From CBDDRG01 sp051306415 (GTDB taxonomy: Bacteria; Pseudomonadota; Gammaproteobacteria; Pseudomonadales; Porticoccaceae): 15,868 bases of DNA. The notes below the pieces were generated by a model. That model made no database searches and had not been told where the DNA came from. It was given only the letters and a program-made list of their open reading frames with translations. The position numbers and the translations under genes were made by a program. The first letter of the stretch is position 1, and each line of letters opens with the position of its first letter. This document shows positions 1 to 6,486 of this stretch, one piece after another. The stretch lies in NCBI GenBank assembly GCA_051306415.1, contig JBPPNE010000092.1:1-15868 (forward strand). The letters are read 5' to 3'.

Positions 1-28
1 GGCGGTTTCAAGTTTGAAGTGCAACACC
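1..28. repeat. Left terminal inverted repeat of the IS30 element
   Basis: Positions 1-28 match the reverse complement of 1042-1069 at 25 of 28 positions; the mismatches are at 10, 13 and 14. The outer nine bases and the inner block 15-28 (tgaagtgcaacacc) are identical in both ends. The transposase stop codon (8-10 on the minus strand) lies inside this repeat. Confidence 0.85.
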
Positions 29-1019
29 GCCCATTGAGTTACTGATTTCACGTGAGAAGACCTCGAATGGGGTTTCGTAGTCGAGGCATCGACGTGGGCG
101 ATTGTTCAATTGCCGGGCAATGGCCTTCAGGTCGCCCTGAGAGATCAACGACAGGTCCATGCCCTTGGGCAGATATTCGCGAATCAAGCCGTTGGTGTTC
201 TCGTTGGTGGGCCGCTGCCAAGGACTGTGCGGATCGGCGAAGAAGACCTCGATCCGCAGCCGTTGTGCCAGGATTTCATGCCGGGCCCTCTCTCGTCCTT
301 GATCGTAGGTCAGGGTTTTGCGGACACACGGTGGGACAGGGCGGAAGCGTTGGGTGAAGGCTTCGAGGGTGGCGTCCGCAGAGGCATCCTGCATCCGGGC
401 GAGCAGCAGGTAGCGGCTCTTGCGTTCGACCAGGGTGCCGACCGCGCTGCGGTTGCCGGCGCCCTTGATCAGGTCGCCCTCCCAGTGCCCCGGCACCTGC
501 CCCGCCGCGACTTCGATGGGACGCCCATGGATCGAGGCCATGTTGGGCAAGGTGCCGCGTCGATCCGTCCCGCGTGTACGCGGCCTGCGGCGCTGATGGG
601 CCTTGCGCAGCGCCGCGATCAGCTCCTTTGCGCAAGGCACCCCGCGGCAGGGCGTAGAGGGCGCAGTAGAGGGTCTCGTGCGAGACCTGCCAGGGCGGTT
701 CATCCGGATGCATGCGCCGGAGTCTGCCCGCAACCTGCTGTGGAGACCAGCCCTGATTCATCAACCCGCGAACCTCGGCAAACAAGGGCGTATCGACCTG
801 CAGCTTGCGGGTGCCCCGGCGACATCGCGCTCGTGCCGCCTGCTGCGCTTGTCCTGCGTCATAGTGCCTGCCCACCGCATTGCGCCTGATCTCCCGCGAG
901 ACCGCCGAGGGCGGCCGATCGAGCCAGCGGGCGATCGCCCGCTGACTCATCCCCCGGTTCAGTCCGCGATGAATCTCGTTCCGCTCATCCACCGTCAAAT
1001 GATCGTAGTGCTTTCCCAT
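8..1019 (-). pseudogene. IS30-family transposase, disrupted by a +1 frameshift
   Basis: The N-terminal half starts at ATG 1019 (MGKHYDHLTVDERNEI) and has a helix-turn-helix typical of IS30 (MSQRAIARWLDRPPSAVSREIRRN). It reads correctly to about 630 and then runs out of frame to 276. The C-terminal half is in the other frame from about 627 to the stop at 8-10. It carries the DDE core: PGHWEGDLIKG (first D), LTYDQG (second D) and NENTNGLIREYLPKG (E). Joining the frames at the AAA run 627-629 restores ALRKELIAALRKAHQRRRPRTRG, as in intact relatives. The simplest explanation is one extra A (AAAGG in place of AAGG) on the coding strand. IS30 transposases are normally one continuous protein of roughly 320-380 residues; the joined length of about 335 fits. 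Programmed frameshifting is not the usual IS30 mode, so a mutation or sequencing error is more likely. Confidence 0.85.
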
Positions 1020-1021
1020 CC

Positions 1022-1048
1022 CAACACCCTACCCAGTCCAGGGTGTTG
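1022..1048 (-). promoter_or_regulatory. Hairpin covering the transposase ribosome-binding site
   Basis: Positions 1022-1030 (caacaccct) and 1040-1048 (agggtgttg) form a perfect 9-bp stem with a 9-nt loop. On the transposase mRNA strand the second arm contains AGGGTG, a candidate Shine-Dalgarno sequence 5 nt from the ATG at 1019. The structure could hide that site in transcripts entering from outside the element, a device known for some other IS elements. Its role here is inference. Confidence 0.4.
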
Positions 1049-1069
1049 CACTTCATTCTAGAAACCGCC
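1042..1069. repeat. Right terminal inverted repeat of the IS30 element
   Basis: This is the reverse complement of 1-28 with three mismatches. It sits 22 bp upstream of the transposase start codon on the minus strand. Its inner seven bases (1042-1048) also form part of the 3' arm of a hairpin at 1022-1048. Confidence 0.85.
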
Positions 1070-1420
1070 CGGGGTAAAACCACTAATTGATCTTCGCGTC
1101 GCTAATTTCTTATACTAAGGATTAAAAATTCGTTGAAAATCTACAATCACAGATGTCTAATCCTTTGTTGTAGGAAGTTGCGGTGATTCACGCGAAAACG
1201 AACCATGTGTGCCAATTAAATCAATTATGATTGCGGTGTTGTCTCCGGCGACACCTGCGAGATTGAAGACTAGCCAGTTAATGGAGGTTTAACGCTTCGA
1301 CTCCAGCGCTTGCGTTTAATCGAATTATCGCGAGGCCAGTTTCGCAGAACCGCACATCTACGAGAGGATTTTTCACCTGCGAAACTTTGCTCGTAGGGAA
1401 GTGTTTGAATTAGAGATAAG
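1070..1420. other. AT-rich intergenic leader upstream of the metallopeptidase
   Basis: No convincing coding sequence is seen. The stretch is much richer in A+T than the operon at 6.5-15.9 kb. It contains several inverted repeats: an 8-bp pair AAGGATTA/TAATCCTT at 1117-1124 and 1158-1165; a 9-bp hairpin with two G-U pairs and a 3-nt loop at 1235-1255; and two interleaved pairs at 1338-1396 (listed separately). I could not pick a convincing sigma-70 promoter with a good -35, spacing and -10. No tRNA or known riboswitch was recognised. Confidence 0.5.
1338..1396 (+). promoter_or_regulatory. Two interleaved inverted repeats in the leader
   Basis: Arm A at 1338-1347 (agtttcgcag) is perfectly complementary to A' at 1377-1386 (ctgcgaaact). 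Arm B at 1358-1364 (ctacgag) is perfectly complementary to B' at 1390-1396 (ctcgtag). The order A-B-A'-B' means the two stems are either alternatives or a pseudoknot in RNA. The block ends 27 nt before the ATG of the metallopeptidase gene. Complementarity is seen directly; a regulatory role is inferred. Confidence 0.35.
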
Positions 1421-1423
1421 GTG

Positions 1424-2530
1424 ATGAAACTATTTAATTGCTCAGTCTGCAATCAGCTCATTTTTTTTGAAAATATCCAGTGTGTTCACTGTGGGCACGC
1501 GCTTGGCTATCTGTCAGATGTCGATCTTTTGAGCGCACTCGATCCAGCTGGCGAAAACCTGTGGCGTGCGCTCGCGGCGAAAGCAGGTCAGGCCAATTAT
1601 AAAATGTGTCTGAATTATCGCGACCAACAAGTTTGCAACTGGGTGCTGCCGGCAGAAAACCCGGCGGATCTTTGTCCCGCGTGCAACCTTAATCAAACTA
1701 TTCCCGATCTTTCAAATCCACAAAATCATCTTTACTGGCAGCGATTGGAGATCGCCAAACGTCGACTGGTATACGGGTTGCGAGCCCTCGGCTTGCCGCT
1801 ACAAAATAAACAGGAAGATCCCGAGCATGGACTCGCGTTTGCGTTTCTTGCCGATCCAGACGGAGAGTTCAAGGAAAGTAATCGGGTGATGACGGGGCAC
1901 GCCGAAGGCCTAATCACCATAAATCTCGCAGAGGCGGACGACGCAGTGCGTGAGCGTCGGCGTCTAGATATGAATGAACGCTATCGGACCCTGCTTGGCC
2001 ATCTTCGCCATGAGAGCGGACATTATTATTGGGAACGACTAGTCAATCCGAGTGATTTGCTTGAGCCCTTTCGCGAGATCTTCGGCGACGAGCGAACCGA
2101 TTACGATATTGCTCTGCAGCACCACTATGACAACGGGCCACCAGCGGGATGGGAGTTGAGTTTCGTAAGCACTTACGCGAGTTCTCATCCTTGGGAGGAT
2201 TGGGCCGAAAGTTGGGCACACTATCTTCATATTGTTGATACGTTGGAAACAACCCGCCAGTTTTCGTTGCGGGTGACCACACCCGTAGCGGGAACATCAA
2301 CAGCGACGCCCGATGGTGTTGCGAGCTATTGTCCACTGTCGTCCGAGGCCATGATTGCGAGCTGGCTACCGCTGACTTACGCAATCAACAGCATCAATCG
2401 AAGCATGGGGCAACCGGATATGTACCCTTTTGTACTCTCGGAGCTCGCGATAAAAAAATTGGCCTTCGTGCATCAGGTGATTACCAGTAATGTCCGCTTG
2501 AAGGAGCCTGGCGCTGATGTGTCTTCATGA
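1424..2530 (+). CDS. Zinc-ribbon plus putative zinc-binding metallopeptidase (COG4307-like)
   Basis: A 368-residue cytoplasmic-looking protein with no signal peptide or membrane segment. The N-terminus carries a zinc ribbon (C6-x2-C9 and C20-x2-C23), followed by more cysteines (C62, C71, C84, C87) that may form a second zinc site. The C-terminal domain has the helix HLRHESGHYYW with an HExxH-like HESGH at 196-200, the zincin signature, and downstream HPWEDWAESWAHYLHI, which supplies further conserved acidic and histidine residues. This architecture matches the uncharacterised family annotated as zinc-binding metallopeptidase. Family members recur near ATP-grasp/alpha-E/transglutaminase genes such as those at 6.5-15.9 kb, so a role in processing the product of that system is plausible. 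ATG 1424 is chosen over GTG 1421 by codon preference; ribosome-site evidence is weak for both. Base composition is more AT-rich than the operon, hinting at a different history. Substrate unknown. Confidence 0.85.
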   Translation: MKLFNCSVCNQLIFFENIQCVHCGHALGYLSDVDLLSALDPAGENLWRALAAKAGQANYKMCLNYRDQQVCNWVLPAENPADLCPACNLNQTIPDLSNPQNHLYWQRLEIAKRRLVYGLRALGLPLQNKQEDPEHGLAFAFLADPDGEFKESNRVMTGHAEGLITINLAEADDAVRERRRLDMNERYRTLLGHLRHESGHYYWERLVNPSDLLEPFREIFGDERTDYDIALQHHYDNGPPAGWELSFVSTYASSHPWEDWAESWAHYLHIVDTLETTRQFSLRVTTPVAGTSTATPDGVASYCPLSSEAMIASWLPLTYAINSINRSMGQPDMYPFVLSELAIKKLAFVHQVITSNVRLKEPGADVSS

Positions 2531-3230
2531 AACCATGATTGCTTTCAGCGAGCGGAGGATAGCTTTGGCTTCAGGCAGTGGCATTAGCTTTTCTTCTTCC
2601 GAAGATATCAAATTATTGGCTTAGAAAGCACAGGGCCCGCACAGTCAGCATTGCCGGGCTTTCTGTCTCAACTCTATCCGAAACTCGCCGGGTGGGTCGT
2701 CATGTACTGGTTGATTGTGGCAGTGGACGCCGTGGCACTGGATGTGTGAGCACTTCGGCGGTCTAGGGCGATCCTTGGCCAATACCCTCATCCGCATCAA
2801 ACTCCGCGCGAAACGCAGGGATCTTCTGATCGACAATCGCTCGTCCCGACATATCATCGATGTCTTCTGTCGTGCGGCACGCTGGTGTACCAGCTTACGG
2901 AGTAGGGACTCGAGCTGATCGAGATTGTTCGGCACCAATGTGGTCTATGGTCGTGTCGGGACATGAATTCGAACGCCGCCGTTAGGCTTACCCGTAAAAA
3001 GAATGTATCTTTGATCGAGCGCACATCGATTATCTCATTCACCGGGACATACCCCCGATCCAGCTAAACTCGGTGGCAAAACTGATCCTACGCTTGGGCT
3101 ACACTCCCCTCGCGATGTTGGATACTGTGGAATATCCTCATGAATCCGATGGAGGTAGAAAAAATTTTTCTGGCGAGGCCGACGCACAGACGCCTGTCGG
3201 CGTGCCTTTCCGCTGCGGGTTATTAACTCG
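2531..3230. other. Long gap with little coding signal, possibly a decayed gene
   Basis: About 700 bp without a confident gene. Short open stretches exist in several frames on both strands but none has a good start site or recognisable motif. Around 2650-2748 one plus-strand frame reads LPGFLSQLYPKLAGWVVMYW, which is hydrophobic and protein-like but has no upstream start and a stop shortly before it. The most protein-like piece is the open frame ending at 3234 (listed separately). A perfect A-centred palindrome lies at 3157-3171 and a small hairpin (ACGCC/GGCGT) at 3190-3203. No terminator with a U-tract was found after the metallopeptidase. Confidence 0.4.
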
Positions 3231-3234
3231 ATGA
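2998..3234 (+). pseudogene. Possible gene remnant whose stop overlaps the next start (ATGA)
   Basis: The frame is open from 2998 (stop at 2995-2997) to TGA 3232-3234. It reads protein-like sequence including HIDYLIHRDIPPIQLNSVAK and LILRLGYTPLAMLDTVEYPH. The stop overlaps the start of the following gene as ATGA, an arrangement typical of translationally coupled genes. The only ATG in frame is at 3115, which gives 39 residues and has no clear ribosome-binding site; GTG 3073 is another option. It may be the 3' end of a gene whose 5' part has decayed, or a small unannotated ORF. No family was recognised. The chance that it is a spurious open frame is substantial. Confidence 0.25.
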
Positions 3235-4109
3235 ACTCGTTCTTCTTGCCAGGGAAGGTTGAGGATCCTTCCTACCAAAACGTACGGGACTCGCCTAACC
3301 TAGTTAAAGCAAAAGCATTTGTTGAGTTTCTTTGGCAGATTTACTGTCCGCTTGCTGACGATAACTTCCGGACTGACGCCCGTAATCACTTCTTGCAACG
3401 TTTCTGGGAAATGTACCTGGCATGTACTCTCATGGAACGGGGATTCAAATTGCATCCCCCCGCAGAGAAGAGCAAAGGGCCCGAGTTCTACTTCATTCAT
3501 GATGGCCGCAAAGTCTGGGTCGCAGCAGTCGCTCCGGGCCCCGGTATCGGGACGGACATGGTCCCTCCGATCGTACGCGGTGAGTGCTTTACCGTTCCAA
3601 CCGAGAAGATCATTCTCAGGTTCACCAGTGCTCTGCGAGATAAGTATCTAAAGATCAACAACGACATTGGGAAGGGCATTATTGGCCGCGAGAATAGCAT
3701 TGTGCTTGCGCTCAACTCCCGCGGTATCCCGCATGGCCCATTTGGCGCCGACCTGCCGCACTTCCTGAAGGCATTCCTGCCCATTGGAAACCTGACGCTG
3801 GAATTGAATCCACGCACTCGACAGATTACCGACAGTTACCATACTGAACGGCCGGCGATCACAAAGAAGAGCGGCGCCGAAGTTCCGACCAAGGCTTTTC
3901 TCGACTCAGGGTTTTCCCACTTCGCCGGCGTATTCCATTCGACTGTGGATTGGGTAAATCGTCCGCCTAACCTCGGCGAAGATTTTGATTTTTTACACAA
4001 TCCATCGGCGGTGACGAGTTTCCCGCAAGACTTGCTATCTTGGTGGACGCAGTACGAGTATATCGACGACCACTTCGGTGCACGCCTCAGGCGATCGAGC
4101 CCGTTGTGA
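3231..4109 (+). CDS. Uncharacterised protein, PD-(D/E)XK-like fold suspected
   Basis: A 292-residue soluble protein, no signal peptide or membrane segment. The pattern is RFWEMYLACTLMERGFKL (E60), then GPEF at 83-86, then GRKVWVAAVAPGPG at 92-105, followed by a C-terminal half with LPIGNLTLELN and FLHNPSAV. I recognise this layout as a widespread family of uncharacterised proteins whose usual signature is a WEMYL helix, GPDF, and a strand reading W-(I/V)-E-A-V-A-P. That resembles the E, D and E of PD-(D/E)XK nuclease-like folds. Here GPD is GPE and the expected E of the strand is A98, so catalytic activity may be lost. The family and fold assignment come from memory and pattern. ATG 3231 is the first start of a protein-like N-terminus and overlaps an upstream stop. 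No strong Shine-Dalgarno sequence is seen. It converges on the acetolactate synthase gene across a 103-bp gap. Confidence 0.7.
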   Translation: MNSFFLPGKVEDPSYQNVRDSPNLVKAKAFVEFLWQIYCPLADDNFRTDARNHFLQRFWEMYLACTLMERGFKLHPPAEKSKGPEFYFIHDGRKVWVAAVAPGPGIGTDMVPPIVRGECFTVPTEKIILRFTSALRDKYLKINNDIGKGIIGRENSIVLALNSRGIPHGPFGADLPHFLKAFLPIGNLTLELNPRTRQITDSYHTERPAITKKSGAEVPTKAFLDSGFSHFAGVFHSTVDWVNRPPNLGEDFDFLHNPSAVTSFPQDLLSWWTQYEYIDDHFGARLRRSSPL

Positions 4110-4212
4110 AGAGAGGGTGGCACTCCCCGGGGACGCTGACAATTTGCGGAGCGGTCGATTTATCCAGCCCCCATAAGGACAACCACCGCACCCGCCGTCC
4201 GGAAACAGATCA

Positions 4213-5871
4213 TCACATCCGCGAGCTGATCTGGCCGAGACGCTCGGTCAGCAGCGGATTTTCGCGGTAGTCCACCGGCATCACCACCAGGCTCGGGCCG
4301 GGCTCGGCGAAGGCGCGCTCCAGCGTCGCTTTCAGTTCGCGGCTCTCGCTGCACACGTGGCCGCGCCAGCCAAAGCTCTGCGCCAACAGCACCCAATCGG
4401 GATTGGTGAAACTCAGGTCGGTATGGCGCTTGAATTCGGTCTGCTGTTTCCAGGAGATCAGGCCGTAGCCCTTGTCCTCCCACACCAGCACGACGATGCG
4501 GCTTTGCAGCCGGAATGCCGTCTCCATCTCCTGCACGTTCATCAGGAAACCGCCGTCGCCGGCGATGGCAAGGATGCGCCGGTTCGGATGCACCAGACTC
4601 GCGGCGATCGCGCCCGGCAGAGCGAAGCCCATCGAGCAGTAGCCGTTGGGAATCAGGCAGGTGTTGGGTTCGTGGCAGTGGTAATGGCGCGCGATCCACA
4701 TTTTGTGGGCGCCGACATCGGACAGCAGGATGTCTTCCGGCCCCATGACTTCGCGCACGTCCCACAACGCTTTCTGCGGCCGGATGCTGCCCTTGGTAGC
4801 GTCCTTGGCATGGGCTTCGATCTCGGCCCACATATTCTGACGGACCTGACGTTGGCGGGAGAGATCGAAGTGAGGCGCGGCCTGGATCGCCAGCAGCCGG
4901 TTCAGCTCCTTCAGCATCATCGCCAGATCGCCGACCAGCTCGATCTCTGGGTGATAGCACTGGTCAATCTCGGCCGGCAGGAAATCGGCGTGGATAATGC
5001 GTTTATCGCGCTGCGGATTCCACAGACTCGGATGGTATTCAACCATGTCGAAACCGAGCGTAATCACCAGATCGGCGTCGTCGAGGGCAATGTTGGAATG
5101 ATCCTTGGAGCCGAGACCCACGGTGTACAGGCAGTAGGGCGCGTCCCGATCGACGCAGCCCTTGGCCATGAACGTGCTGATGACCCCGATACCGGTGGTT
5201 TCACAGAAGGCGCGCAGCTCCTTGCTGGCGCGCTTGCGGATGCAGCCGTTGCCGGCGAGGATCACCGGGCGCCTGGCGCTCATCAGCAACTCGAACGCCT
5301 GGCGAATCACGCCGGGATCGGGCACCGAACGATGAAACCGACGGGGCACCATGGGCTGCTCCGCCGTCATCTGCTTGGCGAGGTCTTCCGGCAGCTCGAT
5401 ATGCACGGCACCGGGTTTTTCCATCCGCGCCAACCGCACCGCCTTGCGCACGATCTCAGGAATCGTATCGGCGTTGCGGATCGAGATCGCCCACTTGGTG
5501 ACGGCCTCGAACATTCCCACGACATCCATCACCTGATGGGATTCCTTGTGCAGCCGTTTGGTCGATCCCTGCCCGGTCAGCACCAGCATCGGCGCGCGAT
5601 CCATATTGGCATTGGCGACACCGGTAATCAGGTTCGATGCGCCCGGCCCCAGGGTGCCCAGACAGCCGGCGGGGTTGCCGGTCAAGCGCCCGTACACCTC
5701 CGCCATGAAGGCCGCGCCCTGCTCGTGGCGGGTGAGGATGAATTTGATTTTCCGGCTGTCTTCGAGGGAGAGCATGAAATCCGCGTTTTCCTCGCCGGGG
5801 ACGCCGAAGATGTATTCGATGCCCTCTTCTTCAAGACAGGCGATAAAAAGATCGGATGCTTTCATGACCAA
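4213..5871 (-). CDS. Acetolactate synthase, large-subunit/AlsS-like, ThDP-dependent
   Basis: A 552-residue cytosolic enzyme predicted to condense two pyruvates into 2-acetolactate with CO2 release, for branched-chain amino acid or acetoin formation. The N-terminal PYR domain has the FGVPGEEN start and the catalytic glutamate E50 in TRHEQGAAFMAEVYGRLTG. A central domain follows. The C-terminal PP domain carries the ThDP/Mg motif GDGGFLMNVQEMETA (GDG at 438-440) and VWEDKGYGLISWKQ, where D466 fits the second metal ligand. The VW-x-D-x-x-Y form is closer to catabolic AlsS-type enzymes than to IlvB, whose motif reads as NN. No regulatory small subunit, acetolactate decarboxylase or dehydrogenase gene is adjacent, so it may stand alone. 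The upstream TTG at 5871 is preferred because AAGGA (5885-5881) lies 9 nt before it; ATG 5865 would shorten the protein by two residues. Transcription is divergent from the amidoligase operon. Confidence 0.92.
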   Translation of the reverse strand: MVMKASDLFIACLEEEGIEYIFGVPGEENADFMLSLEDSRKIKFILTRHEQGAAFMAEVYGRLTGNPAGCLGTLGPGASNLITGVANANMDRAPMLVLTGQGSTKRLHKESHQVMDVVGMFEAVTKWAISIRNADTIPEIVRKAVRLARMEKPGAVHIELPEDLAKQMTAEQPMVPRRFHRSVPDPGVIRQAFELLMSARRPVILAGNGCIRKRASKELRAFCETTGIGVISTFMAKGCVDRDAPYCLYTVGLGSKDHSNIALDDADLVITLGFDMVEYHPSLWNPQRDKRIIHADFLPAEIDQCYHPEIELVGDLAMMLKELNRLLAIQAAPHFDLSRQRQVRQNMWAEIEAHAKDATKGSIRPQKALWDVREVMGPEDILLSDVGAHKMWIARHYHCHEPNTCLIPNGYCSMGFALPGAIAASLVHPNRRILAIAGDGGFLMNVQEMETAFRLQSRIVVLVWEDKGYGLISWKQQTEFKRHTDLSFTNPDWVLLAQSFGWRGHVCSESRELKATLERAFAEPGPSLVVMPVDYRENPLLTERLGQISSRM

Positions 5872-6486
5872 GATAGATTTTCCTTCGCTGGTTCAGGTTT
5901 GCCGCTGCACGCCTTGTTGGTCCGGCGGCCACAGCGGTCATTCAAACGGCCGTCGCCAGCGGAACCAGAGACGCCGCACACAACGCTTACGGTACACGCA
6001 ATTTTGAAGCCAACAGCCAGTCGGTCTCAGCGCCGGTTAATGCTCGCGGATAGTATTTACAGGCCCTGGAGCCTAGCATTCGGCCATAGCGGGAATGTGA
6101 CGGCGGTCGGCCCCAAAGCAACGCTGGGCACGGCTATAGCACCGCGGTTGATCGTTGGAGCAAGACGCTACAGACTGCACCGGCAATAACAGAACACTGG
6201 ACGCGCGCCAAGAGTGATCAGCGCCGCGCGCTTTTGGTGCGCCGCTATCGCTGCCCATTCTGCTCCCATGGCGGCGAGATAGAGACGACCGCCGCTGGTG
6301 CAGACGTTCCATGACCAACCACGACCCAGTCAGCGAAGACCTGCGCATCCGCTGGCGAGTTGGCTTGCAACTTGCTCTGACTAGAAGCATATACGCATCT
6401 CGCTCTTCCCGATTGTCGGGTCACAAGCAGCAACCCGCATGTAGTATGCTGAGGTCGACCCGGCTCGACATGGACAAGGAGCAGCT
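5872..6486. other. Divergent intergenic region between acetolactate synthase and the amidoligase operon
   Basis: About 615 bp with no convincing gene; open frames across it on either strand lack family features and are mostly extensions of shadow frames. It must hold the promoters of both flanking transcription units, but no hexamer pair with good spacing stands out. Small hairpins are visible: cccga/tcggg at 6408-6420 and gtcga/tcgac at 6454-6469, the latter just before the ribosome-binding site of the ATP-grasp gene. A near-repeat of 12 bases, CGGCCA-Y-AGCGG, occurs at 5926-5937 and 6081-6092. Confidence 0.5.
6476..6481 (+). promoter_or_regulatory. Ribosome-binding site of the first ATP-grasp gene
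   Basis: AAGGAG at 6476-6481 lies 5 nt before ATG 6487. It is the strongest Shine-Dalgarno sequence in the operon and fixes the start of the first gene. Confidence 0.75.

Larger units (their letters stand above)
1..1069 (-). mobile_element. IS30-family insertion sequence, full length but with a frameshifted transposase
   Basis: The element is bounded by imperfect terminal inverted repeats of about 28 bp at 1-28 and 1042-1069, and carries one transposase reading region on the minus strand that fills nearly all of it. Length (about 1.07 kb), single-gene layout, helix-turn-helix N-terminus and DDE residues all fit IS30. The left repeat begins at the first base of the window, so the flanking target duplication on that side cannot be seen. 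A one-base frameshift near 627-629 splits the transposase, so the copy is probably immobile unless supplied in trans. It lies upstream of an AT-rich segment and does not interrupt a recognisable gene. Confidence 0.9.

Noticed and set aside
465..467. Possible CRISPR array or tRNA within the window
   Set aside because: No regularly spaced direct repeats and no cloverleaf-type sequence were seen anywhere in the window.
4124..4133. Palindrome tccccgggga between the two convergent genes, considered as a terminator
   Set aside because: It has no loop and no T-tract on either strand, so it does not look like an intrinsic terminator.
4357..6189. A 610-codon open frame on the plus strand opposite the acetolactate synthase gene
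   Set aside because: It is an antisense shadow of a GC-rich gene: no family motif, a His/Gln/Arg-rich composition typical of such frames, and the minus strand carries a clear ThDP enzyme.
6073..6390. A 105-codon minus-strand frame in the divergent intergenic region
   Set aside because: Its Arg/Ser-rich composition, lack of a ribosome-binding site and lack of any motif make it likely spurious.
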